64,000 nucleotides of DNA from Closterium sp. NIES-65 (GCA_948144175.1 CANXME010002132.1:176501-240500), one strand, 5' to 3'. Numbered from the stretch's first letter, positions 1 through 10,715 are shown. Translations and numbers: made by a program. Notes: generated by a model from the sequence alone, not told the origin.

Positions 1-1169
1 ACTCACGGAGCTGCTGAGGGGGGGGGATGTCACGAGTGCGCTGCTGCTGCTGCTGCTGCTGCTGGCGCTGACCACCACCGGAGCCGACCCTCTGCGCAGC
101 GCCACCCCGACCAGCTCCACCTCCACCGCCACCGCCTCCTCCACCGCTGCCACCTCCGCCACCTCCGCTCCCACCGCCAACGCCGCCGCCGCCTCCGCCT
201 CCACTGCCGCCACCAACACCTCCACCCCCGCCACCACCCCCACCGCCACCCCCACCCCCTCCACCGCCTCCACCGCCTCCTCCACCGCCCCTCCTAGCTC
301 CTCCAGCGCCCCTGCTTCCCTTGCCCTTGCCAGGGCGGCGTCTCCCGCTAGGGGTAGACGCCGCACCGATCGACTCAAGCCCAACGAGGTCGGCCGCAGC
401 AGCAGAGGCAACAGAGGGCAAAAAGGGGGAGGGGGAACACCCCTCAAAGATGGGGGTGCGAGGGTCACCACGAGAGGCTCCTACAGCTACTATGCTCTTC
501 TCTACTGCTAGGAGGGCCTTCTCGAGGAGGTCAACGGTGAGAGTGGTGGGGCAAACTGAGAGGAAGTGGTCCCTGACTACGCGAAGGGAGTCAGGGAGCC
601 GAGTGACTATGTAGTAGAGGGTGATGTACATGGGGGGGGGGGGTTCTTGGCGCAGAACTCAGCAGGAAGCGCAGCGCGGTAGCGATTGTCACTAGTGCGG
701 AGGTGCGTAATGAGGTCAGCGACTGTGGGAAAGGCAGCAAGGTCAGGGAAGAGGTACGGTAGCATGAGGCGGCTCAGTGCAGCAGTGGCAGGGGAAGAGT
801 AGCATGCAACTACAGCGTCGTACAAGGTCTGAGCACTCTTGTACTGACTAAAGTGCGCACGCTCAGAGGTAGGCAGGTGGCGACGCACAGCAAGACGTGC
901 AGCAGCATCGCGTGTGGCCCACTGTGAGCGAACAGTGGCGTCAGCATCAGCACCAGGGGCAGGAGAGGCACCAGAGGTGAGGTCAAAGAGGGAGAGACCG
1001 TCTGCCCTATCGCACTGTAGGAAAAGCTGCAGGTCATCTACCCAGACGTCAAAGTCAATGGCCCGACCCTCAGCGTCAAAAGCGAGGACACTAGGGGTAG
1101 CCATGACAGCAGTAGACTAGCAGCGCGAACAGTAGGGTAAGGGCAGTGCAGTGACAGAGGCGCTGCTCT

Positions 1170-1960
1170 TACCGAACAGGGCGGCTCGGGCGGCTCGGCG
1201 GCTCGGCAACTGGGCGGCTCGGCGGCTCGGCTCGGGCGGATCGGCTGCTCGGCGGCTCGGCTGCTCGGCGGCTCGGCTGGTGGGCGGCTCGGCGGCTCGG
1301 CGGTTGGCTGCTCGGTGGCTCGGCGGCTTGGCTGCTCGGCGGCTCGGCGGCTCGGCGGCTCGGCTGCTGGGCGGCTCGGCGGCTCGGCTGCTGGGCGGCT
1401 CGGCTGCTCGGCGGCTCGGCTGCTGGGCGGCTGCGCCGCTAAGGAAGGCGGGGCCGCGAGGGGCGGCAGGGCCGCTGAAGTGAGCGGCGGGGCCGCAGAG
1501 GAGGCGGCGGGAGGGCCGCTGAAGGGGCGGCGTCGAGGCCGCTGCGGGGGTGGCGACGGGGCCGCTGAAGAAGGCGGCCGGGCCGCTGAAAGGGCGGCGA
1601 CGGGCCGTAAGGGGAGGGCGGCGACGGGGCCGCTGTAAGGGCGGCGACGGGCCGTAAGGGGAGGGCGGCGACGGGCCGTAAGGGGAGGGCGGCGACGGGG
1701 CCGCTGCAAGGGCAGCGACGCGGCCGCTGTAAGGGCGGCGACGGGGCCGTTGGTGAAAGGGCGGCGACGGGCCACAGGGGGAGGGCGGCGACGGGCCGCT
1801 GAGGGCGGTACGATGGGGCCGCAAAAGGGGGGGCGCGACGGGGCCACGAAGGGGCGGCGCGACGCGGCCGCGAAGGGCGGCGCGACGGAACCGCTAAGGG
1901 CGGCGCGACGGGCCGCTAAGGGCGACGCGACGGGGCCGCTAGGGAAGGCGCGACCCTAAG
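1170..1960. repeat. GC-rich minisatellite leader of the Copia copy
   Basis: Irregular tandem units of the GGCTCGGCGGCTCGGCTGCT type (1170-1430) pass into units of the GGCGGCGACGGGGCCGCT type (1480-1950). It lies between the 5' LTR and gag. The many open frames across it are artefacts of the repeat. Confidence 0.85.
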
Positions 1961-2053
1961 CGCGCTTCGGGCAGGGGCGGGACACGCCCCGGGCAGGAAA
2001 AAAAGTCGGTGGGCCCTAGGAACAGTTCCCACTAGGGAACCTGCTCGATACCA

Positions 2054-2179
2054 TGAGGAAAGAGAACGAGAATGAAATGACTAAGGGAAAGTTGGGTACA
2101 TGTACAAACCCCAGAAAGCTGTACCCCATATGTGCTACCCCACTATAGCCTACAGTAGCTATGACATATAAATCTGACA
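2054..2179 (-). repeat. Copia 5' LTR (126 bp)
   Basis: In minus sense it begins TGTCAGATTTATATG and ends CTTTCCTCA, with the primer-binding site directly after. It shares the core GTAGGCTATAGTGGGGTA with all the other short Copia LTRs in the window. The partner LTR is beyond the left edge, so the target-site repeat cannot be checked. Confidence 0.8.
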
Positions 2180-3147
2180 GGTTTATCACCTCTCTGGCAC
2201 TGTTCGGCCCCTCTATGATCTTTTCCCAACCTCGGGGTCACCACGCGAAGTGAAAGCTGCAGAGGTGACCTGCAGGTTACATTGACAAGGACCCCGGGGT
2301 ATCCCGCCACGGGGTAAGCAGGGGGTAACATGGGGGGGAGGTTTTGGGCCAAACATTTTTCGGATGAATGCTGGAATGACGGAAGTAGTGAGCACCCCGC
2401 GGGACGGGAGTCACACTGACAATGAAACTACGACAGTCGTGCAATGCATCGTCTCGTCAAAATCGTACGACAAATAACTGAGGTGGGAAATGACGCTGCG
2501 ATGCTACGACAAATAACTGAGGTGGGAAATGACGCTGCGATGCTGTATAGATGCGATCTGTTGCCGGATATTAAGGATCCGTATGAATGTCAGAATTAGC
2601 AAATGAATATGGTCGGGGAATAATCCGAAAGCTCTTGCTCTTGCTCTTGAAAAACTCCCGTGTAAAATCCCCGCGGATTTGTGAAAATTGGGTTTGGCCG
2701 CTATTTTGTCAATCAACGACACTTCTTTCGCGAAGGTCGACACCGTGGCCAAATACGAGTCGACCAATCAACGGCCACCATTTGCACATTCGCAAAGTTT
2801 ACAACTTCGGTGGCCGATTTGCAGGCCGGTTCGGAAAAGTTGTAAAATTATAAGTTACTACAGTTGTTGGGTTTTTGCGACCGGGTCGCACATTTGACGG
2901 CGATATTTATCATTTAGACGAGATCACGAATAATGTCGTTCGGCGATGCCGTACGTACGAGGTCGCAGGCAATCGTTGCACACTGTGTCGACAACTTGGC
3001 TGTTTGGAGTCGACTCGGCGTCGTTTTCGTGTCGACTACTTAAACGGCCATCAAATTCGTTATCTTTTTAGCGAGATTCACTCGCCTCTCATTTGACGAA
3101 TGTCGCAGACTGGTTACCTTCGGAAAAACGGCTCGACGGATTGTGGC
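2180..3147. other. Stretch without a recognised gene; 39-bp tandem duplication at 2466-2543
   Basis: Lies between the Copia 5' LTR and the hAT MITE. No open frame here resembles a known protein. The only structure I see is a perfect two-copy 39-bp tandem repeat (2466-2504 and 2505-2543). Confidence 0.6.
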
Positions 3148-3647
3148 CAGGGCTTACTTTATCAGACATTTTTGGTCTGAATTTCTGGATTCTGAACACA
3201 TTTTTACTGGTTCATCTGATGTCGTAGACATGCTGTTTAATTTCGTCTGATTTTTAAGAGAAGCTTTTTCTATTCATCTGATTTCTCAGACAGCCTTATA
3301 CAGTTCGTCTGAGACTGTAGATATTGAGCCTTTTTTGTCTGAAGGCAAAACTCTCGAAGGATGTATGCACCTGCCTAGCAGAAGCAAGACAAGATTCGAA
3401 CCGGAAAACCTCAATTTTCACAACTCCCTATTCTACTGGCTGAACGATCATGGCTGAGATGTGATCACCCTATTTATATTTTGATAGTTTATTGCTTGCT
3501 AGCTTCATATCTTCTCAGAAATCTCAGACAAGTATTTAGGATTCGTCTAAAAAACTAGACAATGTTACAGCTTTTGTCTGACAATCACACAAGGAGCCAG
3601 GACCCGGTCTTGACATCAGACGGGTCATTTTACTAAAGTTAGCCCTG
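3148..3647. mobile_element. Non-autonomous hAT element (MITE), 500 bp
   Basis: Terminal inverted repeats are CAGGGCTTACTTTA at the left and TAAAGTTAGCCCTG at the right. The element is flanked by a perfect 8-bp target-site duplication ATTGTGGC (3140-3147 and 3648-3655), which is the hAT signature. Its left ~200 bp resembles 3691-3900. Its last ~80 bp resembles the right end of the large hAT at 19820-19901. It is therefore an internally deleted derivative of that family, with no coding capacity. Subterminal TCGTCTGA/TCAGACG motifs recur many times and could be transposase-binding repeats (inference). Confidence 0.9.
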
Positions 3648-4119
3648 ATTGTGGCCGATTTTTTTGGGTTCCCGATTTTACACGCCCTCTGAGGGCTTAC
3701 TTTATCAGAAATTTTTTGTCTGAATTTCTTGTTTTTGAACACATTTTTAATGGTTCATGTGATGCCGTAGACATGCTGTTTACTGTCGTCTGACTTTTAA
3801 GAGCGACTTTTTTTAGTCGTCTGATTTTTCAGATAGCCTTATACAATTCGTCTGAGACTGCAGACATCGAGTTTCTTTTCGTCTGAAACAGACAATTTCC
3901 CCCACCTGGCCAGTTGCCCACCTGGCTAGTTGGCCACATGGCTTGTTGCCCTATGTTACGGACGAGACTTGCCACCCGCCGCGTCACCGTAATGCCACCG
4001 CCAGGCTGTACTTTGCCTTTGGTCGGTGACAACACCGCACGTCACTACGCCGCAGTCACCCCGCTGGCACGAATCTTGCCAGGTCGTTTGGCATATTCGT
4101 GCCAGCGCACGGCAGAAGG

Positions 4120-4247
4120 TGTGAAACTGAAGAACAGGAATGAAATGACTAAGGAAAGATTGGGTACAAATACAACCCTAGAAACCCTGTACCCCATATG
4201 TGCTACCCCACTAAAGCCTACAGCAACTATGTCATATAAATCTGACA
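4120..4247 (-). repeat. 3' LTR of the Copia copy (128 bp)
   Basis: Runs TGTCAGATTTATATGACATA... to ...CAGTTTCACA in minus sense. No difference seen from 10808-10935. The outer flank is GAAGG. Confidence 0.93.
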
Positions 4248-4453
4248 CACCCCCATAGGCAAAGTGGGGGAGAACAAGGGGTCACAAGACCAGTCAAGCA
4301 AAGCAAAGCAAGCTCAGGGTGGATCACAAAGTCACCACACAGTCCGAGCACAAGAGTAGGGCCAGAGGCCAGTTCACATGCAGGAGTACAGACATATATA
4401 TAAAACTAGACAAGCAAGAGCAGGCATATATATATGTCACAGTACAAGTGAAG

Positions 4454-7400
4454 TCAAGAGGAGAGCAAGTGAGGCAAGACAGGCACAAGACCCAGCTGGG
4501 TGCAAAAGCGCTGATGGTCACAAGGCGCGAGTGCCTTGGTGAACACATCAGCAGTGTTGGCCTCAGAGGCCACGTACGCAAGTCGCAACTGACCACGCTG
4601 CTGCAGCTCACGAGCAAGGAAGTAGCGGAGAGCAATGTGCTTCGTTCTGTGCTCCAAGCGCTGCTCTCGACACAAGGCCAGCATGGCCTTGTTGTCTACG
4701 TACAGCACTGGAGGAGAACGAGGCGGCTCTCCAAGGTCAGTCAGCAGGTAGGTGAGCCAGCGAAGCTCCTGTGCAGCCATGGCCCCGGCGTAGATCTCAG
4801 CCTCACAACTGGAGCCGAGAACCGAAGACGAGCGAGTAGACCGCCACGAGACAGAGCCGGAACCAAGGCTGAAGGTGTAACCCTGTGACGACCGCTGCGT
4901 AGCCTGGTCGTCAGCCCAAGAAGCGTCCGCGTGGCCGGTAAGGACCACTGGACTCCGCCCTCCAAGCACTAGCCCCATGCCCGACGTACTGCACAGGTAG
5001 CGTAATACCCTCTTCGCTGCAGCCATGTGCTCCGGTCTGTGTCTCCCAGGAGCAACATAGCGTGCAAGAATGCTCAGAGGGTATGCAAGGTCAGGTCGTG
5101 TGCAGGTCATCAGGTACATGAGGCAGCCAACAAGCTCTGCATACGGACCACTCGACTCTACGGACTCATCCGAAGGCAGAGCTGAGAGTGAGTGGCGAGT
5201 AGGCAGAGGAGTGGCCTGAGGCGAGGAGTACGTGAAGCCGAAGCGCTGAAGGACCTGCTGCACCATGTGTGACTGAGTCAAGGTAATGGTGCGGCGTGCT
5301 CTGTCCCGAGTGATCTGCAAGCCAAGGTAGCTGCGCAGTTCACCCAGGTCTGTGGACGTGTGTCTCTTCAGCAGCTCGGACTTCACGTAGGCGAGTCCAG
5401 CAGTGTCCGCTGTGGCAAAGACCAAGTCGTCGACGTACACGAGGATGTAGAACGGCGGCAGGGAAGTGTCGGTGCGAAGAAACAGCGACGGGTCAGCAGT
5501 AGAAGGAGCAAACCCAAGAGCCGCAAGCGTAGTCCTCAGTGTGTCGTGCCACTCACGCGGTGCCTGGCGGAGACCGTAGACTGGCCGTCGGAGGCTCCAC
5601 TGGGTGCCAGGAGGGAAAGTCCCAGTGAAGCCAGGTGGACGGCGAAGCCAGATCTCCTCGTGCAGGCTACCCTGCAAGAACGCAGTGCTGAAGTCGAGAG
5701 AGTGAAGCTCGTAGTCGCGCTGAGCGGCTATGTGCAGCAGAACCCGAAGAGTAGTCATCTTCGGGGTGGGAGAGAAGGTCTGAAAGTAGTCAACTCCCTG
5801 CCGCTGACTGAAGCCACGAGCAACGTACCGTGCCTTGAAGACAGGTGGAGAGCCCGGCGGCCGCTTCACCCTGAAGATCCACATGCCACTGACGATGTTC
5901 GCCCCAGGAGGGGGAACCGCGTCAACGTAGGTGCCTGTGGACTTCCAGGAAGCCATCTCTGCATCCATAGCTGCCTGCCACTGAGAGGAGTAGGAACCCT
6001 CTACGGCCTCCGCGTAAGAACGCGGAGTCGGGATGTCTAGTGCATCCGGGTCTCCCTCAGGGGCAAGCAGTACAGACGCGAGATGAGGTGAAGCAGCCGC
6101 TAGACACTGTAACTCCTCCTGCCTGTCCTCTAGGACGTCCGTGCCAAGAGCACACTCACCCCCGACGGACGGAGGACAGACAGACGCAGACTCAGCAACA
6201 AGACTAGCAGCGTAGTCGAGACGACAGCGAGCAGCAAAGTCGACGAGCTCAGCGACAAGGGCAGACGCAGCAGTGGACTCAAACGAGGGGTCAGTGACGA
6301 CAGTAGCAAGGAGACGCGTGACAGTAGGACTGGCAGCACGAAGAGAGTCCGACTCAGGGTCGGCAAGCACAGGAAGAGAGGACTCAGGAGGAGAAGGCAA
6401 AGGGGCACGCAGAGGAGCAGTGGACGGACGCAAAGACATCCGGTGCGTGCTAGGGACAGGAGGAGGACGCTGACGCGAACTGCGACCACTAGCGCGAGCA
6501 GCACGAACAGGCGACGCGGGACGAGACGCAGGCTCACGACGCTCAGCAAGACCTCCAGTAGGACTAGTGTAAGGAGAGGGAGCAGGCAGTGGAGAGGAAA
6601 GCTCCAGCAGGGACTGCGACTGGACAGGCGGTGGACCCTCTACTAGAGGAGAAAGACCAAGAACCTGCTGCAGGAGTGGAACGAAGTACGGCCGAGGCCG
6701 CGCGGCAGCTCCAGACTCAGCAGGGACAGCACCACCACCCTCAGCGACAGCACCAGCGCCACCCACACCTCCAGCGGCAGGACCAATAGCAGCAGGCTCA
6801 GCACCAACGCCCTCAGCAGCTCCAGCTCCAGGAGGACCCGCAGGTCCAGCAGCTCCGGGACCGGCAGCACCCGCACCCTCGACGGTCGAAGAAGCTCCAG
6901 CTCCAGCTCCAGCAGCACCTCCAGACGCAGCAGCAAGCCTCCAGCGGCGAGCGAACCACTCGCGCAGCTCTTGTGGAGAGAGGGGCTCCCGGCGAGACGC
7001 AGCAGCAGGAGAAACCCCAGGCTCAGCAGCTCCAGACGCAGCACCCCCAGGCTCAGCAGCTCCCAGCACAGCACCCCCAGGCTCAGCAGCTCCCGACCCA
7101 GCACCCCCAGACCCAGCACCTCCAGGCACAGCACCCCCCGGCTCAGCACCCCCAGGCTCCGCACCCTCCGCAGTAGCACCCTCAGGCCCAGCACCCCCGC
7201 GCACAGCACCCCAAGAGTCAGCACCCCCAGGCTCAGCACCCGCAGCAGCACCAGAGTCACCAGTAACCTCGACCGGGTCAACGGCGTCTACCTGGGACAC
7301 ACCTGAGGGGGCAGGAACCTGAGGGGGGAGGGGGTCTACCGGGGGGGGAACCGGCACAAGGAAGTCCGGGGGAGGGGGGAGGGAAGGAGTGCGGTAGGGG

Positions 7401-10321
7401 AAGAGATGGTAGAAGGGGACTGACTCGTCGAACGTGACGTCCTGGGAGGACAGAACACGACGAGAGGAGGGGTGGTAAAATTGCCACCCTGGGGCGTCAG
7501 TGGGGAAGCCAAGGAAGACACAGGGAGCAGCACGAGGGGACAGCTTGTCCGCAGACAAGTCGCGGACAAACGCCCGAGATCCCCAGACACGGAACACAGA
7601 CGCATCGCCAACCTTCCCCGTCCACAGCAAGGCTGGGGACATCGCTGGCCGAGAGACCCGGGGGTGAAGGTTGAGCTGATGCGCCGCGTACCTCACCGCA
7701 AACGGCCACAGAAAATGGGGGGCAGCCGCATGCATCATGGACGTACGAGCGACATCCATGACCATGCCAATGCGGCGCTCAGCAATCCCATTTTGCTGTG
7801 GTGAGTCCGGAAGCGTGAAGGTCTGGCGGATCCCCCGTGCACGACAGTAGTCTCGCAGAAGGCGAGAAGAGAACTCTCCGCCTCTGTCAGAGTGCAGACG
7901 CAGAACAGGAAAGTCCGAGCCGAAGCTCTTCCTGAGCTGGAGACGAGCCTCGCGGATCCAGTCGATCAGCACCTCAGTGACCGCACCCTTGCTGCGCAAG
8001 GGGAGGACTGTGGTGTAACGTGAGTAGTCGTCAACCACCAACAGGAAGTAGCGCTCGTAACCCTGCCCACGGACGGGGGCTGGGCCCCACACATCCATGT
8101 GAAGCGTCTGCAGGGGAGCCTCTGTCGGGGGGAAGTGGGAGGAGTGAGGAGTAGCCCGGAGGCGACCCTCGACACAAGGGACACAGGAAGGTCCTGGCCC
8201 GGAGGGGAGAGGAGGGAGAGACTGGGGAAGACCAGAGACAAGGACACGGGAAGCCATGCTCCGAAGACGGGGCAAGGAGGGGTGGCCAAGACGGTGGTGC
8301 CACAAGAGAGTCTCGTGAGACAGGAGGCGACAAGAACAGGGGGCAGACTCAGGACCTGACCGGGACGCAGCAGCAAGTACCTGACCCGACGCAGCCACCA
8401 GACCAGACGCAGGGACAGGGGGAGACTCAACGGTCAGGGTGTAGAGACTCGACCCCGGCCGACGCGAGAACGTGGCCAGGTGTCGGCCTGTGCGTGCCTC
8501 CGTGCAGTGGGTCACCCGCTGACTCGCAGGAGTGAACTGGTGAACACCCACATCCTGCAGGTCTGCTCCACTCACCAAGTTCGTAGTTAACGAGGGAAGG
8601 TACAGACCCGACAGGGTGCCCGAAGGGGCAGCCGGACACGGGAGGACAGTGGAGAAGTGAGACAGGACAGGACCCCCTGAGGGGTCAGCAAGGGAGACTG
8701 CAACCGGCCGGCCGAGCGGCGTAAGGGTAGTGCGGTCTCGAAAGAAGGAGCGAGAAGCTCCGTAGTCAAGTGTGAAAGTGAGGGAGGACGAGGACGACTC
8801 AGTACCTGAGAGCGCAGTCTCACCAGTACCTGAGAGCGCAGACGCACTGGCACCTAGAGCAGTAGCCTCACAAGCACCTAGCGCAGCAGTACCAATGCCC
8901 GGGTCGGGCTGGAAACAGCGGTAACCCTCATTCTCCTCACTATAATCCACAACATACATAGCAGTAAGGATAGCATCAAAATCAAGATCAAAGATCGCTA
9001 CACCAGCCCTGAGAAGCTCATCCCAGCGAGGGATCTCACTAGCCCCAGGGAACTGCTGACGCCAGGCGTCCGTTAGGCGGCCAAAGCAGCGCTGGGTGGC
9101 GTGGGCACCCCCACACTGCTCACCCGCGCGGTCGCCGGAACGAAGAACGTAGGTGCAGGGACCAGTACCCCCACCCCTCTGACGCCCAGCGTACCACTCA
9201 CGAAGCTGCTGAGGCGAAGGGATGTCCCGAGAGCGCTGCTGCTGCTGCCGCTGCGAGCGCTGGCCACCACCACCGCCGCTACGCTGCTGGGTACCACCCC
9301 GACCAGCTCCACCCCCTCCACCACCACTGCCTCCCCCGCTGCCGCCTCCACCGCCTCCACCTCCGCCGCCTCCACCTCCGCCGCTGCCTCCACCACCACC
9401 GCTTGCACCACCACCACCGTCTCCGCCGCTGCTGCCACCACCACCACCACCACCCCCGCCACTAGTCCCGCCGCCACCCCCACTCCCTCCGCCGCCACCG
9501 CCACTGCCCCCTCCAGCTCCACCCGCGCCCTTGCCCCCCTTGCCCTTGCTGGAGCGACGTCTCCCACTAGGGGCAGACGCCGCGCCGACCGACTCAAGAC
9601 CAAGCAGGTCGGCAGCAGCAGCAGAGGCAACAGAGGGCAGCAAGGGGGAAGGAGAGCACCCCTCAAAGATGGGGGTGCGAGGGTCACCACGAGAAGCACC
9701 TACAGCGACTATGCTCTTCTCCGCTGCGAGGAGGGCCTTCTCGAGGAGGTCTACGGTGAGGGTGGTGGGACAGACTGCGAGAAAGTGGTCCCTGACGACT
9801 CGAAGGGAGTCAGGGAGGCGCGCGACTACGTAGTAGAGAGCGATGTACATGGGGGGGGGGTTCTTAGCGCAGAACTCAGCAGGAAGGGCGGCGCGGTAGC
9901 GAGTGTCACTAGTTCGGAGGTGCGTAATGAGGTCAGCGACAGTGGGAAAGGCAGAGAGGTCAGGAAAGAGGTAGGGAAGCATGAGACGGCTCAGTGCAGC
10001 AGTGGCAGGGGAGGAGTAGCGCGCAACTACAGCATCGTACAAGGTCTGAGCACTCTTGTACTGACTGAAGTGCGCACGCTCAGAGGTAGGGAGGTGGCGA
10101 CGCACAGCAAGACGTGCAGCAGCATCGCGGGTGGCCCACTTAGAGCGGACAGCGGGATCAGCATCAGCAGCAGGAGCAGGAGAGGCGCCAGAGGTGAGAT
10201 CAAAGAGAGAAAGGTCGTCAGCCCTGTCGCACTGTAAGAACAGCTGCAGGTCGTCTAACCAGACCTCAAAATCAATGGCGCGACCCTCAGCGTCAAAAGC
10301 TAGGACACCAGGGGTAGCCAT
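4454..10321 (-). CDS. Copia gag-pol polyprotein
   Basis: A single frame of about 1955 residues encoding the whole retrotransposon polyprotein in Copia order. Approximate positions, read downward: gag N-terminal domain 10321-9750; long Gly-rich linker 9540-9290; zinc-knuckle-like Cys/His cluster 9150-9080; aspartic protease near 8790; GAG-pre-integrase HHRLGHPSLPRL near 8290; integrase core 8110-7790 (VWGP, SDRGGEF, QQNGIAERR); Gly/Ala/Pro/Glu-rich linker 7450-6500; reverse transcriptase 5990-5370 with YVDD near 5435; RNase H 4940-4530 (ADASWADD, CEAEIYAG, YVDNKAM). I chose the start at 10321 because MATPGVLAF aligns with the gag starts of three sister copies; an ATG 24 bp upstream is in frame. 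Intragenic linkers are far longer than in typical 1300-1500-residue Copia polyproteins. Confidence 0.93.
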   Translation of the reverse strand: MATPGVLAFDAEGRAIDFEVWLDDLQLFLQCDRADDLSLFDLTSGASPAPAADADPAVRSKWATRDAAARLAVRRHLPTSERAHFSQYKSAQTLYDAVVARYSSPATAALSRLMLPYLFPDLSAFPTVADLITHLRTSDTRYRAALPAEFCAKNPPPMYIALYYVVARLPDSLRVVRDHFLAVCPTTLTVDLLEKALLAAEKSIVAVGASRGDPRTPIFEGCSPSPLLPSVASAAAADLLGLESVGAASAPSGRRRSSKGKGGKGAGGAGGGSGGGGGGSGGGGGTSGGGGGGGGGSSGGDGGGGASGGGGGSGGGGGGGGGGGGGGSGGGSGGGGGGAGRGGTQQRSGGGGGQRSQRQQQQRSRDIPSPQQLREWYAGRQRGGGTGPCTYVLRSGDRAGEQCGGAHATQRCFGRLTDAWRQQFPGASEIPRWDELLRAGVAIFDLDFDAILTAMYVVDYSEENEGYRCFQPDPGIGTAALGACEATALGASASALSGTGETALSGTESSSSSLTFTLDYGASRSFFRDRTTLTPLGRPVAVSLADPSGGPVLSHFSTVLPCPAAPSGTLSGLYLPSLTTNLVSGADLQDVGVHQFTPASQRVTHCTEARTGRHLATFSRRPGSSLYTLTVESPPVPASGLVAASGQVLAAASRSGPESAPCSCRLLSHETLLWHHRLGHPSLPRLRSMASRVLVSGLPQSLPPLPSGPGPSCVPCVEGRLRATPHSSHFPPTEAPLQTLHMDVWGPAPVRGQGYERYFLLVVDDYSRYTTVLPLRSKGAVTEVLIDWIREARLQLRKSFGSDFPVLRLHSDRGGEFSSRLLRDYCRARGIRQTFTLPDSPQQNGIAERRIGMVMDVARTSMMHAAAPHFLWPFAVRYAAHQLNLHPRVSRPAMSPALLWTGKVGDASVFRVWGSRAFVRDLSADKLSPRAAPCVFLGFPTDAPGWQFYHPSSRRVLSSQDVTFDESVPFYHLFPYRTPSLPPPPDFLVPVPPPVDPLPPQVPAPSGVSQVDAVDPVEVTGDSGAAAGAEPGGADSWGAVRGGAGPEGATAEGAEPGGAEPGGAVPGGAGSGGAGSGAAEPGGAVLGAAEPGGAASGAAEPGVSPAAASRREPLSPQELREWFARRWRLAAASGGAAGAGAGASSTVEGAGAAGPGAAGPAGPPGAGAAEGVGAEPAAIGPAAGGVGGAGAVAEGGGAVPAESGAAARPRPYFVPLLQQVLGLSPLVEGPPPVQSQSLLELSSPLPAPSPYTSPTGGLAERREPASRPASPVRAARASGRSSRQRPPPVPSTHRMSLRPSTAPLRAPLPSPPESSLPVLADPESDSLRAASPTVTRLLATVVTDPSFESTAASALVAELVDFAARCRLDYAASLVAESASVCPPSVGGECALGTDVLEDRQEELQCLAAASPHLASVLLAPEGDPDALDIPTPRSYAEAVEGSYSSQWQAAMDAEMASWKSTGTYVDAVPPPGANIVSGMWIFRVKRPPGSPPVFKARYVARGFSQRQGVDYFQTFSPTPKMTTLRVLLHIAAQRDYELHSLDFSTAFLQGSLHEEIWLRRPPGFTGTFPPGTQWSLRRPVYGLRQAPREWHDTLRTTLAALGFAPSTADPSLFLRTDTSLPPFYILVYVDDLVFATADTAGLAYVKSELLKRHTSTDLGELRSYLGLQITRDRARRTITLTQSHMVQQVLQRFGFTYSSPQATPLPTRHSLSALPSDESVESSGPYAELVGCLMYLMTCTRPDLAYPLSILARYVAPGRHRPEHMAAAKRVLRYLCSTSGMGLVLGGRSPVVLTGHADASWADDQATQRSSQGYTFSLGSGSVSWRSTRSSSVLGSSCEAEIYAGAMAAQELRWLTYLLTDLGEPPRSPPVLYVDNKAMLALCREQRLEHRTKHIALRYFLARELQQRGQLRLAYVASEANTADVFTKALAPCDHQRFCTQLGLVPVLPHLLSS

Positions 10322-10424
10322 GGCGACGACAGCGACGCAGTGCAAGCAGCAGGGAAAGAGCTCGCAGTGTCAGTGGGACTGTGCTCACCAGGCAGGGCAG
10401 GTCGTGTAGGTATGCAGAAAGGCG

Positions 10425-10715
10425 GCTCAGCGACCTGGCGGCTCGGGTGCTGGGCGGCTCGGGCGCAGGGCGGCTCGGCTCCCGGGCGGCTCGACGGCTG
10501 GGCGGCTCGGGTGCAGGGCGGGTCAGGCTCAGGGTCGGCTGCGGCTGGGCGGCTCGGCTGGGTGGCGGGGCCGCGACTGGGTGGCGGGGCCGCGACTGGG
10601 TGGCGGGGCCGCGCGAAGGGGCGGCTGGGCCGCTAGTAAGGGCGGCTGGGCCGCTAGTAAGGGCGGCGGGACCGCGTCTGAAGGGCGGCGGGGCCGCAAG
10701 GGGACAGGGCGACTC
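10425..10715. repeat. GC-rich minisatellite leader of the whole Copia copy
   Basis: Units GGCGGCTCGGGTGCAGG and GGGTGGCGGGGCCGCGACT lie between the 5' LTR and gag. This is the shortest leader of the lineage in this window. Confidence 0.75.

Larger units (their letters stand above)
1..2179 (-). mobile_element. Copia LTR retrotransposon, 5' part, runs off the left edge
   Basis: A fossil Copia (Pseudoviridae-type) copy read on the minus strand. Its 5' LTR lies at 2054-2179 and is followed by a primer-binding site (TGGTATCGAGCAGG in minus sense), of the initiator-Met-tRNA type. A GC-rich repetitive leader follows, then a gag start at about 1104 that opens MATPSVLAFDAEGRAIDF. The gag fragment matches the N-termini of the Copia copies starting at 10321, 14223 and 53321. 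A Gly-rich linker (CCX-rich DNA, about 110-310) comes next. The rest of the element is outside the window. It looks broken. Its LTR resembles, but is not identical to, that of the copy at 4120-10935, so it belongs to a related subfamily. Confidence 0.85.

Noticed and set aside
3683-3690. CGCCCTCT as the left target repeat of the large hAT
   Set aside because: It does not match CCTCAGTA after the right end, so I report the hAT without a confirmed target duplication.
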